Assembly: GCF_007096635.1 (NCBI RefSeq)
Contig: NZ_VKAA01000001.1
Location: 62,001 to 126,000 of the forward strand
DNA length: 64,000 nucleotides
Reading direction: 5' to 3'
DNA from: Mycolicibacterium sp. 018/SC-01/001
GTDB lineage: Bacteria > Actinomycetota > Actinomycetes > Mycobacteriales > Mycobacteriaceae
Of this stretch, positions 1 to 10,763 are shown piece after piece. The notes beneath the pieces were generated by a model that was given only the letters and a program-made list of their open reading frames with translations, did no database searches and was not told the origin of the DNA. Positions within the stretch are counted from its first letter, which is position 1. Every line of letters starts with the position of its first letter. Position numbers and translations under genes: made by a program.

Positions 1-1
1 T

Positions 2-1174
2 CTGCTGTTCCTCGGCGCGTCGATGTCTCGGTATCCGCTCGAGGGCTACCGTGAGCGCTGTGCCACCGACGTGGTGCTCGGCGACCGGCACGCCAAACAC
101 CCTCTGCACCTTGCCATCCCGGTCACGATCGCCGGCATGAGCTTCGGCGCGCTGTCCGGACCGGCCAAGGAGGCACTCGGTCGGGGCGCCAGTGAGGTCG
201 GCACGTCGACCACCACCGGCGACGGCGGCATGACCCCGGAAGAGCGCGGCCAGAGCAAGCACCTGGTGTACCAGTACCTACCGTCGCGATACGGGATGAA
301 CCCCGACGATCTGCGCAAGGCCGATGCGATCGAAGTGGTTCTCGGTCAGGGCGCCAAACCTGGTGGCGGCGGAATGCTGCTCGGCCAGAAGATCTCCGAA
401 CGGGTCGCCGCGATGCGCACTCTCCCGCAGGGTATCGACCAGCGGTCGGCGTGCCGCCATCCCGACTGGACCGGGCCCGACGATCTGACCATCAAGATCA
501 ACGAGCTGCGGGAGATCACCGACTGGGAGAAGCCGATCTACGTCAAGGTCGGCGCCACCCGCACCTACTACGACGTGAAGCTCGCGGTGCACGCCGGGGC
601 GGACGTCGTCGTCGTCGATGGCATGCAGGGCGGTACCGCGGCCACCCAGGAGGTGTTCATCGAGCACGTGGGCATCCCGACGCTCGCCGCGATCCCCGAA
701 GCGGTACGGGCGCTTCAGGAACTCGGCGTGCACAGACGAGTCCAACTGATCGTCTCAGGTGGCATCCGCAACGGCGCCGACGTCGCCAAGGCTCTCGCGC
801 TGGGTGCCGACGCCGTGGCGATCGGCACCGCGGCCCTGATCGCGCTGGGCGACAACCATCCGCGGTATGCCAGCGAATACGAAAAGCTCGGCAGCGCAGC
901 GGGTTTCTACGACGACTACCAGGACGGCAACGATCCGGCGGGCATCAGCACGCAGGACCCTGAGCTGGCGGCCCGACTCGACCCGGTGGCTGCCGGTCGC
1001 CGGCTGGCGAACTATCTGCGGGTGCTGACGATGGAGGCGCAGACCATCGCACGCGCGTGCGGCAAGTCCCACGTCTGCCACCTCGAGCCCGACGATCTGG
1101 TCGCGGTCAGCATCGAGGCCGCCGCGATGGCGAAGGTCCCGCTGGCCGGCACGTCGTGGATACCGGGGCTGTGA
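2..1174 (+). CDS. Glutamate synthase large-subunit-like FMN-binding protein (5' end outside window)
   Basis: The frame is open to the window edge, so the N-terminus is missing; the first internal ATG is at 23. The protein matches the central/FMN TIM-barrel domain of ferredoxin/GltB-type glutamate synthases in stand-alone form (GlxD/MgsC-like). It has MSFGALSGPAKEALGRGA near the visible start, a TTTGDGGM segment, GQGAKPGGGGML, VDGMQGGTAAT, and SGGIRNGADVAKALALGADAV for phosphate/FMN binding. Such proteins work with a separate glutaminase and a GltB3-like subunit, in glutamate or N-methylglutamate synthesis. Its stop overlaps the next start by 4 nt, so it is in an operon with the FAD oxidoreductase. 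The precise substrate is not determined by the sequence. Confidence 0.85.
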   Translation: MLFLGASMSRYPLEGYRERCATDVVLGDRHAKHPLHLAIPVTIAGMSFGALSGPAKEALGRGASEVGTSTTTGDGGMTPEERGQSKHLVYQYLPSRYGMNPDDLRKADAIEVVLGQGAKPGGGGMLLGQKISERVAAMRTLPQGIDQRSACRHPDWTGPDDLTIKINELREITDWEKPIYVKVGATRTYYDVKLAVHAGADVVVVDGMQGGTAATQEVFIEHVGIPTLAAIPEAVRALQELGVHRRVQLIVSGGIRNGADVAKALALGADAVAIGTAALIALGDNHPRYASEYEKLGSAAGFYDDYQDGNDPAGISTQDPELAARLDPVAAGRRLANYLRVLTMEAQTIARACGKSHVCHLEPDDLVAVSIEAAAMAKVPLAGTSWIPGL

Positions 1175-2355
1175 ACACGGCCGACGTCGTCATCGTCGGC
1201 GGCGGGCTGGAGGGTTGTGCCACCGCCTGGGCCCTGGCCGAGCGCGGCGTGACCGATGTCGTCGTCGTCGAACGCGGCACCGTCGGATCCGGCATGACCG
1301 GCAAGTCGAGCGGCATCGTGCGCTGCCATTACGGTGTCAGCTCACTGGCCGCAATGGCCGCCGTCGGTCTGGAGGTCTTCGAGCAGGCCGACGACATCTT
1401 CGGCAGCGACATCGGATTCCGCCAGACCGGATATGTCGTCGGCGTGGGCGAACCCAACGTCGATGCCCTACGCAAAAGCCTCGCTGCGCAACGTGCGGTC
1501 GGGGTGGACACCGAGGAGATCGACCGCGACGAAGTCGCGAGGATGTGGCCGTTCGCCGACCTGGAGCCGTTCGCCGCGTTCGGCTACGAGTCGCGCGGCG
1601 GCTACGGAGACGCCTACCAGACCGCTCAGGCGTTCGCCACGACGGCGCGCGCGGCTGGTGTGCGCATCCGGCAGGGTTGCGCGGCAACAGGATTGACCAT
1701 CGACGGAGATCGGGTGACCGGTGTGACGCTGGCCGACGGCGACACGGTCTCCACGGACACCGTCGTCGTCGCGACCGGGGTCTGGACGCAACCGTTCCTG
1801 GCGCCCTACGGCATCGACGTACCGATCCGCGTCGTCCGCGAACAGATCGTGCTGATCGACCCCGGTGTCGATACCGGTCCGGTCCCCGTGTTCTCCGACC
1901 TGGTGTCGCTGCAGTACGTCCGACCGGAGGTGGGCGGTGAGATCCTCTTCGGCAACAGCGATCTCAGCGATGCCACGACCGCCGATCCGGACAGCTATCT
2001 CAACCGCGCGACCGAGGAGTTCGTCGACATCACCGTCGACAAGGTCGGCACCCGGTTCCCCGGTTTCGCCGACGCGAGGATCACGAGCAGCTACGCAGGC
2101 TGCTACGACGTGACGCCCGACTGGAACCCGGTGATCTCCCGCACGGACGTCGACGGCCTTCTCGTCGCCGCCGGGTTCTCGGGGCACGGGTTCAAGATCG
2201 CGCCGGCCGTCGGCAAGCTCGTCGCCGATCTGGTGACCGACGACCGCAGCCGTGACCCACGCATCCCTGCAGCGGATTTCCGGCTGTCCCGATTCGACGA
2301 CGGGGACCTGCTGAAGACGCCCTATCCGTACGTCGGCGCCGGAGAGATGCGCTAG
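1171..2355 (+). CDS. FAD-dependent oxidoreductase, DAO/sarcosine-oxidase-like
   Basis: This is a 394-aa DAO-superfamily flavoenzyme. The start chosen is GTG 1171, which overlaps the upstream stop (GTGA) and places the Rossmann motif VVIVGGGLEGCATAWALAERG at residues 6-26. The C-terminal GFSGHGFKIAPAVGKLVADLV is typical of the second FAD-contact region of sarcosine and glycine oxidases. It probably oxidises a secondary or N-methylated amine or amino acid and feeds nitrogen to the upstream GltB-like protein. The substrate is inferred only from family and operon context. A longer in-frame extension to 1057 lies inside the upstream gene and is unlikely. Confidence 0.85.
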   Translation: MNTADVVIVGGGLEGCATAWALAERGVTDVVVVERGTVGSGMTGKSSGIVRCHYGVSSLAAMAAVGLEVFEQADDIFGSDIGFRQTGYVVGVGEPNVDALRKSLAAQRAVGVDTEEIDRDEVARMWPFADLEPFAAFGYESRGGYGDAYQTAQAFATTARAAGVRIRQGCAATGLTIDGDRVTGVTLADGDTVSTDTVVVATGVWTQPFLAPYGIDVPIRVVREQIVLIDPGVDTGPVPVFSDLVSLQYVRPEVGGEILFGNSDLSDATTADPDSYLNRATEEFVDITVDKVGTRFPGFADARITSSYAGCYDVTPDWNPVISRTDVDGLLVAAGFSGHGFKIAPAVGKLVADLVTDDRSRDPRIPAADFRLSRFDDGDLLKTPYPYVGAGEMR

Positions 2356-2366
2356 ACAGGTGAGCT

Positions 2367-5049
<2,683 letters not shown>

Positions 5050-5149
5050 GGCGAAGCCGTCGAGCCATTTCACGAACCCGAAAAGTGATCGAGAAATGAC
5101 TTGTGCTGATTGGGGTTTCGCGTACGGATAGCGGGGCAATCCGGACCGC

Positions 5150-5404
5150 ATGAAGCTCAAGGTCATCTCTGGTTCCGTTCTCACTCTTGCCGCAGCTGCA
5201 GCCATTTCGTTTGCTCCCGCGGCGGGGGCACAGCCCGCTTGTGCGACACCCCATGGCGCCGCTGACGGCACACCGTGCACCAACGTGTCGCCCGGCGGTG
5301 GGACGACAGGGACCGGTCCGGGGTCCAGCCAGGGCGGGGAGAACCCGTACATCGGCGGCGCGGGCTGCATTCCGGGACGGGTGTGCAACAACGGCGACGA
5401 CTGA
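5150..5404 (+). CDS. Small secreted Cys-containing protein
   Basis: An 84-aa protein with an N-terminal signal peptide (KVISGSVLTLAAAAAISFAP, cleavage likely after AGA before QPACA). The mature chain of about 55 residues is Gly/Pro-rich with four cysteines and ends in GAGCIPGRVCNNGDD. The neighbouring gene at 5479 encodes a paralogue with the same ending pattern GC-x-PGRVC. I recognise no function. Four cysteines suggest two disulphides outside the membrane. Confidence 0.72.
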   Translation: MKLKVISGSVLTLAAAAAISFAPAAGAQPACATPHGAADGTPCTNVSPGGGTTGTGPGSSQGGENPYIGGAGCIPGRVCNNGDD

Positions 5405-5478
5405 CCGAAATATGACACCTGACAGACGCTGACAATTCAGTCGTTTCGAAGCTCAGCCCCCTGGTAACCCCCAGGGAC

Positions 5479-5730
5479 ATGAAACTCTTCACCTTCGGAA
5501 CAGCCCTGCTGACCGGCGCAGCAGCGACGGTGATCGCTTTGGCCCCCGTCGCCGGTGCCCAGCCCAACGTGCCGTGTGACGATCCAGGCGGCGCCGCTCG
5601 CGGCGCCGCCTGTGACGCCTCGGCCCCCGACGGCGGGCCGCCGCCTATCGTCGGGGAGATCCCGCCCGGCCAGGACGGTATGCCGGACGTCGCCGGATGT
5701 ACCCCTGGCCGCGTCTGCGAAGCGCCTTAG
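5479..5730 (+). CDS. Small secreted Cys-containing protein, paralogue of the preceding gene
   Basis: An 83-aa exported protein whose signal peptide (FTFGTALLTGAAATVIALAP) ends with AGA before QPNVPC. The mature part is Pro/Gly/Asp-rich with four Cys and ends GCTPGRVCEAP, matching the tail of the upstream protein. The two genes look like a tandem duplication. It ends 1 nt before the convergent exonuclease gene, leaving no room for a terminator. Function unknown. Confidence 0.72.
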   Translation: MKLFTFGTALLTGAAATVIALAPVAGAQPNVPCDDPGGAARGAACDASAPDGGPPPIVGEIPPGQDGMPDVAGCTPGRVCEAP

Positions 5731-5731
5731 A

Positions 5732-6733
5732 TCAGAACAGCGACAGTTGATCGTCGCCCGGGTCGGAGCCGACGAAGTCTTCGACCCGGGTGCCTCCCAC
5801 AACGGACCCGACAGCGCGCAGGAAATCTGCCGACGACATCACCGGCACGCGCAGCTCCTTGGCTTGAAAACCCTTGCCCTGCTGCGTGTCCAGCACGTCA
5901 CTGACCACCAGTGACGTATTCGGGTCGATGGACTCGGTGAACGCGAGGCCCGCAGCCATCATGCGCTCGATCAGTTCTTCGTAGGTCCGTTCCACTTCGG
6001 CGGCCAACGCGATCCGCATCCCCTGCACCAAGGGCCGACCCACAACCCACCGGCCCGGATTGGCGTATCGGCACGGCATCCGGGCAGCCACCGCCTTCAG
6101 CGGCCGCAACTCGTCATGCGTGACTCGGCCGTTCGGCCACGTGCGCCGCGTGACCGGATGCACCGGCAGCCATCGCCTCATCTCCTGCGCGCGAACAAGG
6201 ACGGGTTTGAGGATCTGCGCGAGGACCATGGCGTCGTCGAGGGCGTCGTGCGGGCGCATCTGTGTCACACCCCAGTGCGCCGCCAGAGTCTCCAGCCGCA
6301 GGTTCTCCAGGCCCAGATCCAGCCGCCGGGCGAGTTCCACGGTGCACATCACGGCCTCCACCGGCAGCGCGGCCCCGACCAATTCGGCCTCGGCAGCGAG
6401 GAACGAGTAATCGAAGCCCACGTTGTGGGCCACCAAGGTTCTGCCCTGCAGCACCTCACACAGATCGTCGACCACGTCGCCGAACGCCGGCTGACCGGCC
6501 AGCATCTCCGCCGTCAACCCGTGGATGTGGGTGGGGCCGGGATCGACGCCCGGATCGAGCAGCGAGTACAGGCTCTTCTCGACGTTGCCGTCGTCACTGA
6601 GCGCGAGCGCGGCGACGCTGACCACACGGGCCTGCCCGGGCCGGAACCCCGAGGTCTCGACGTCGACGACCGCCCACCCGGCGCCCGCCTGATCGGCGGG
6701 CCGGCCCCAGGTGCACACGGCGGTTGAACTCAC
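5732..6733 (-). CDS. DEDDh 3'-5' exonuclease with BRCT domain (DnaQ-like)
   Basis: This 333-aa protein is the syntenic counterpart of Rv3711c. Residues about 18-185 are an epsilon-type exonuclease: VVDVETSG (D24, E26), AHNVGFDYSFL, and RPHDALDDA carrying the DEDDh histidine and aspartate. Residues about 245-320 resemble a BRCT domain (FTESIDPNTSLVVSDV, then KGFQAKELRVPVMSSADFL). The last five residues are QLSLF, the consensus beta-clamp-binding pentapeptide. It probably trims 3' ends at the replication fork or in repair. The start is GTG 6733, overlapped by upstream non-coding sequence of the divergent murT. Confidence 0.87.
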   Translation of the reverse strand: MSSTAVCTWGRPADQAGAGWAVVDVETSGFRPGQARVVSVAALALSDDGNVEKSLYSLLDPGVDPGPTHIHGLTAEMLAGQPAFGDVVDDLCEVLQGRTLVAHNVGFDYSFLAAEAELVGAALPVEAVMCTVELARRLDLGLENLRLETLAAHWGVTQMRPHDALDDAMVLAQILKPVLVRAQEMRRWLPVHPVTRRTWPNGRVTHDELRPLKAVAARMPCRYANPGRWVVGRPLVQGMRIALAAEVERTYEELIERMMAAGLAFTESIDPNTSLVVSDVLDTQQGKGFQAKELRVPVMSSADFLRAVGSVVGGTRVEDFVGSDPGDDQLSLF

Positions 6734-6810
6734 CTCCCGAGGATGGCACGCAGGCCCGACAAGCCTTGCTCCCCACGCCGCGTGTCGGCCCCTTCTCTAA
6801 ACTGCCGGGA

Positions 6811-8034
6811 ATGGTCTCGGTACGTGGACGGGCTGCGCTGGCAGCCGGTGCAGGCGCGCGGTGGGCGTCGCGGGTCACCGGCCGCGGCGCCGGGGCGATG
6901 ATCGGCGGTCTCGTCGCGATGACCATCGACCGGTCGATCCTGCAGCAGCTCGGGCGGGGCCGCCGCACCGTCGTCGTCACCGGCACCAACGGCAAATCGA
7001 CCACCACCCGGATGACGGCCGCAGCGCTGGCCACCCTCGGTCCCGTGGCCACGAATGCCGAAGGCGCCAACATGGACGCCGGCCTGGTGGCCGCACTCGC
7101 CGCCGCTCCGCATGCACCGCTGGCGGCGCTCGAGGTCGACGAGATGCACGTCCCGCATGTCAGCGACGCCGTCACCCCGTCGGTGATCGTGCTGCTCAAC
7201 CTGTCCCGCGACCAGCTCGACCGCGTGGGTGAGATCAACCACATCGAGCGGACGCTGCGCGGTGGGCTGGCTCGCCACCCCGCCGCGGTGGTCGTCGCCA
7301 ACTGCGACGACGTGCTGATGACCTCGGCCGCCTATGACCACCCGCACGTGGTGTGGGTGGCCGCCGGCGGCGGCTGGGCCAGCGATTCGGTCAGCTGCCC
7401 CCGCTCCGGCGAGGTGATCGTGCGCGAGGGCGCGCACTGGCAGTCGACCGGCTGCGACTTCCATCGTCCGACGCCGGACTGGTGGTATGACGACACCCAC
7501 ATCCACGGTCCCGACGGTCTGACCCTGCCGATGTCGCTCACCCTGCCCGGAACCGTCAACCGCGGCAATGCCACCCAGGCCGTCGCGGCGGCGGTCACCC
7601 TGGGCGCCGACCCGGCAGCTGCCGTCACGGCTGTCGCCGCCGTCGACGAAGTGGCCGGCCGCTACCGCACCGTCGCCGTCGGACCGTCGCACACCGCCCG
7701 CCTCCTGCTGGCCAAGAACCCCGCCGGGTGGCAGGAGGCGCTGTCCATGCTCGACCGCGACGCGGCGGGAGTGGTGATCTCGGTCAACGGGCAGGTACCC
7801 GACGGTGAGGACCTGTCGTGGTTGTGGGACGTGCGCTTCGAGCACTTCGAGGACGTACCGGTGGTGGCCGCCGGCGAACGCGGCACCGACCTCGCGGTGC
7901 GCCTCGGATACGCCGGCGTCGAGCACACTCTCGTACACGACACGATGGCGGCGATCCGCAGCTGCCCGCCCGGACATGTCGAGGTCCTCGCGAACTACAC
8001 GGCGTTCCTCCAGTTGAACAGGAGGCTGCCATGA
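6811..8034 (+). CDS. murT: Lipid II isoglutaminyl synthase, MurT subunit
   Basis: MurT and GatD together amidate the D-Glu of lipid II to D-iso-glutamine. The start is ATG 6811, 7 nt after the -10 box TAAACT (6798-6803), which implies a leaderless mRNA; an in-frame extension to 6724 is not needed. The 407-aa protein has the Mur-ligase P-loop GTNGKST at 58-64, LEVDEMHVPH, LLNLSRDQLDRVGE, and a C-terminal DUF1727 domain. The zinc-ribbon of staphylococcal MurT is only partly kept: CPRS and CDFH remain instead of two CxxC pairs. It overlaps gatD by 4 nt. Confidence 0.93.
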   Translation: MVSVRGRAALAAGAGARWASRVTGRGAGAMIGGLVAMTIDRSILQQLGRGRRTVVVTGTNGKSTTTRMTAAALATLGPVATNAEGANMDAGLVAALAAAPHAPLAALEVDEMHVPHVSDAVTPSVIVLLNLSRDQLDRVGEINHIERTLRGGLARHPAAVVVANCDDVLMTSAAYDHPHVVWVAAGGGWASDSVSCPRSGEVIVREGAHWQSTGCDFHRPTPDWWYDDTHIHGPDGLTLPMSLTLPGTVNRGNATQAVAAAVTLGADPAAAVTAVAAVDEVAGRYRTVAVGPSHTARLLLAKNPAGWQEALSMLDRDAAGVVISVNGQVPDGEDLSWLWDVRFEHFEDVPVVAAGERGTDLAVRLGYAGVEHTLVHDTMAAIRSCPPGHVEVLANYTAFLQLNRRLP

Positions 8035-8747
8035 GCGAATCCGCGGTCCGCATCGGCCTGGTCCTGCCCGACGTCATGGGCACCTACGGCGACGGCGGCA
8101 ACTCACTGGTGCTGCGGCAGCGGTTGCGGATGCGGGGCATCGACGCCGAGATCGTCGAGATCACGCTCGAGGATCCGGTGCCCGCCGAACTCGACGTCTA
8201 CACCCTCGGCGGCGCCGAGGACTACGCGCAGCGCCTCGCCACCAAACATCTGGTGCGTTATCCCGGTCTGCAGCAGGCGGTCTCGCGCGGCGCCCCGGTC
8301 TTGGCGATCTGCGCGGCCATCCAGGTGCTGGGTCACTGGTACGAGACCTCGGCGGGGGAACGGGTGTCCGGGGTGGGCCTGCTCGACGTCACGACCTCGC
8401 CACAGCCCGAACGGACGATCGGCGAGGTCGCATCGACGCCCCTGATCGACGGGCTCACCCAACCGTTGACCGGGTTCGAGAACCACCGGGGCGGAACGGA
8501 TTTGGGTACTGACGCACGGCCGCTGGCTGCGGTCACCAAAGGCGCGGGCAACCGGGCCGGTTCCGGCTTCGACGGCGCGGTGCAGGGCAGCATCGTGGCG
8601 ACGTATCTGCACGGCTGCTGCCTCGCCCGCAACCCCGAGCTCGCTGACCATTTGCTCACCGAGGTCGTGGGACCGCTTGCCCCACTGCACATTGCAGAGG
8701 TCGACACGCTGCGTCGGGAGCGTTTGGCCGCCCCCCGACGCGTGTAG
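8031..8747 (+). CDS. gatD: Lipid II isoglutaminyl synthase, glutamine amidotransferase subunit GatD
   Basis: A 238-aa CobB/CobQ-like class I glutaminase that supplies ammonia to MurT. The start ATG 8031 overlaps the murT stop (ATGA) and follows AGGAGG. The catalytic cysteine is C94 in LAICAAIQVLG, the same number as in S. aureus GatD, and H194 in YLHGC is the partner histidine. It is the Rv3713 (cobQ2) counterpart. It ends 1 nt before the convergent response-regulator gene. Confidence 0.94.
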   Translation: MSESAVRIGLVLPDVMGTYGDGGNSLVLRQRLRMRGIDAEIVEITLEDPVPAELDVYTLGGAEDYAQRLATKHLVRYPGLQQAVSRGAPVLAICAAIQVLGHWYETSAGERVSGVGLLDVTTSPQPERTIGEVASTPLIDGLTQPLTGFENHRGGTDLGTDARPLAAVTKGAGNRAGSGFDGAVQGSIVATYLHGCCLARNPELADHLLTEVVGPLAPLHIAEVDTLRRERLAAPRRV

Positions 8748-8748
8748 A

Positions 8749-9405
8749 TCATCTGGTCGCGACGATCCCGTGGCGGTAGGCGTAGACGATCGCCGCCGGT
8801 CGATCCCGCAGCCCCAGCTTGCCGAAGATGCGCCCGATGTGGCTCTTCACGGTGACCCCGGAGATCACCAGCTCCGCGGCGATCTCACTGTTGGAGCAGC
8901 CCTTCGCCACCAGCGTCAGGACGTCGAGTTCACGGGGCGTCAGCTCGCTCACCGCGTCGGGTGCGGGATCGGCGGCCGCGGTGCGATACGTCGTCAACAC
9001 CCGGGCCGTCACGGCCGGGTCGAGGTACCCGTCGCCGCGCGCGACGGCGTGCACGGCACGGATCAGCTCCTCTGCCGGGGAATCCTTCAGCACGAAACCC
9101 GCTGCACCGGCGCGCAATACACCTGAGAGCAGCTCGTCGTCGCTGAACGTCGTCAGCGCCAGCACCGGTGGCCCACCGCTGCCGGCCACCGCGCGGGTCG
9201 CCTCGATCCCGTTGACGCGCTTCATCCGCAGATCCATCACGACCACGTCAGGACGGTGCTGGGCCACCGCATCGGGCACCTCGTCACCGTCGGCGCATTC
9301 CCCGACCACGACGATCCCGTCGCGGCGGCGCAGGATCCGGCGCAACCCCGACCGGACCAGCTCCTGATCGTCGACGAGCAATGCGGTGACCGGTTCGCCG
9401 GTCAC
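8749..9405 (-). CDS. NarL/FixJ-family response regulator
   Basis: A 218-aa protein. Residues 1-125 form a receiver domain with acidic pocket VDDQ near residue 12, phospho-acceptor D58 (VVVMDLRMKRVNGIEA) and the KDSPAEE switch lysine. Residues about 150-215 form a LuxR-type helix-turn-helix (ELTPRELDVLTLVAKGCSNS, then VKSHIGRIFGKLGLRDR). It overlaps the upstream histidine kinase gene by 4 nt, so the pair is one transcription unit. A likely target is the divergent P450 promoter. Confidence 0.93.
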   Translation of the reverse strand: MTGEPVTALLVDDQELVRSGLRRILRRRDGIVVVGECADGDEVPDAVAQHRPDVVVMDLRMKRVNGIEATRAVAGSGGPPVLALTTFSDDELLSGVLRAGAAGFVLKDSPAEELIRAVHAVARGDGYLDPAVTARVLTTYRTAAADPAPDAVSELTPRELDVLTLVAKGCSNSEIAAELVISGVTVKSHIGRIFGKLGLRDRPAAIVYAYRHGIVATR

Positions 9406-10631
9406 TGCCCACCACCCCGCAGGAGGCAGCCGGACCGGCCGTCGACCGGTATCTGGGCGCGCACCGACCAGAGCTGACCATCGGGACCCGCGTCGAAGGT
9501 GCCGCCGAGCAACTCGATCCGCTGACGCATTCCGCGCATGCCCCGGCCCTCGAGTCCTTCGCGCCCCACTCCCCCGCCCGCGACGAGCACCGGCACCCGG
9601 TTCGCGATCGTCAGCACCGCGGCAGCGCCGCCGACGTCGAGCGACACCGACGTCGCCGCCTCGGGCGCATGTTTGGCGACGTTGGCCAGCGACTCCTGCG
9701 CGATCCGGTAGAGCGCGAGCCCCTCGGCGGCGGATATGCGGCCGGTCCCCCCGGTGATCCGCAGCGACACCTGCAGTCCGGCCCGCACGAAGTCCTCGAC
9801 CAGCGCGGCCAGGTCATCGACGCCGGGTTCGGGAGCGGTGGCGCCGGTCGCGTCATCGAGCAGACCGACGGTGCGCCGGATGTCCGCCATGGCCTGACGA
9901 CCGAGCCGCTCCGCCTGCTCGAGCGATGTGACCGCCTCGTCCACGTCGCGGTCGACCTGCAGATCGCGACGGGCACCGGTCACGTGCAACAGCGTGACGC
10001 TCAGCGAGTGCGCGATGACATCGTGCACCTCGCGGGCGATCCGGCGGCGCTCGTCGGCGGCGGCGTGCTGGGCGAGCTTGGCCTGCGCCCGCCGCTGTTC
10101 CAGCAGCAACTCCTGCTGGATTCGCATCAGCCACCCCACGAGAAGTCCGATCGCGATGAACGTCAGATACAGCCACGGGGTGTCGATCTGGCCGGCCCAC
10201 ACCGCAGCACCGACCAGAGCCGCCGCGGACAGCGCCACGGCCAGACTGGTCCGCGCCGAGGTGAACGCGCCGATCATCCCGGTCAGCAGGCTGAGCAGCA
10301 GGGGTGCGAAATCTCCGCTGATCGGCGTCGGAAAACCGAACAGGAACAGCGCGGTGCTCGCCAGCCACGCGAGCCACGTCGTGGCGGCCTCCACGGCGAC
10401 GGGCACCCGCTCGTCGGTGAAGAAGAACGCGATGTCGGGCAGGACGGCGAGCAGAATCGCGATGACGGCGAGCCACCAGTGCGAGCCGGGTCGCTGCAGC
10501 GCGGCGATCACCGAGACCACCACCATGGTTCCCTCGACGCTGATGACGAACGGCCACGTGTAGCCACCGGGCATGTCCTCGGCCTTGCGTGCGGCGTACA
10601 CGCGCACGCGTTGCCGCAGCGCATCGACCAT
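9402..10631 (-). CDS. Membrane sensor histidine kinase (HisKA_3 type)
   Basis: A 409-aa NarL-type sensor kinase. The N-terminal 170 residues hold about five transmembrane helices with very short loops, so the signal is probably sensed in or at the membrane. The phospho-acceptor is H203 in REVHDVIAHSLSVTLLHVTG. The ATPase domain is near 300-395 with GRGMRGMRQRIELLGG. The promoter reads TACACT (minus strand, 10643-10638), then 6 nt, then the ATG, so a leaderless transcript is likely. It is divergent from a P450 gene and translationally coupled to the response regulator. Confidence 0.92.
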   Translation of the reverse strand: MVDALRQRVRVYAARKAEDMPGGYTWPFVISVEGTMVVVSVIAALQRPGSHWWLAVIAILLAVLPDIAFFFTDERVPVAVEAATTWLAWLASTALFLFGFPTPISGDFAPLLLSLLTGMIGAFTSARTSLAVALSAAALVGAAVWAGQIDTPWLYLTFIAIGLLVGWLMRIQQELLLEQRRAQAKLAQHAAADERRRIAREVHDVIAHSLSVTLLHVTGARRDLQVDRDVDEAVTSLEQAERLGRQAMADIRRTVGLLDDATGATAPEPGVDDLAALVEDFVRAGLQVSLRITGGTGRISAAEGLALYRIAQESLANVAKHAPEAATSVSLDVGGAAAVLTIANRVPVLVAGGGVGREGLEGRGMRGMRQRIELLGGTFDAGPDGQLWSVRAQIPVDGRSGCLLRGGGQ

Positions 10632-10637
10632 CGGCCC

Positions 10638-10757
10638 AGTGTAGGAGCGGCGGGGATGCCGCGGAACCGCCCGCGGTAGGCACGACGTCTCCTACCCCGG
10701 TAGGAGGCGAGAATCCTTTTCGGGGACGATGCGCCCGCGTGCGGCCCTGCCTACCGT
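10638..10757. promoter_or_regulatory. Divergent promoter region with repeated GTAGGA/TCCTAC motifs
   Basis: The interval between the kinase and P450 genes holds the hexamer family GGTAGG in both orientations: GTAGGAG 10641-10647 (overlapping the kinase -10 box), GGTAGG 10675-10680, TCCTACC 10690-10696 and GGTAGGA 10699-10705. The last two form an inverted repeat around CC. The P450 -10 box TACCGT (10752-10757) lies 6 nt before its ATG. NarL-type regulators bind short inverted heptamers, so these are candidate operators. Confidence 0.5.
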
Positions 10758-10763
10758 CGAGGT

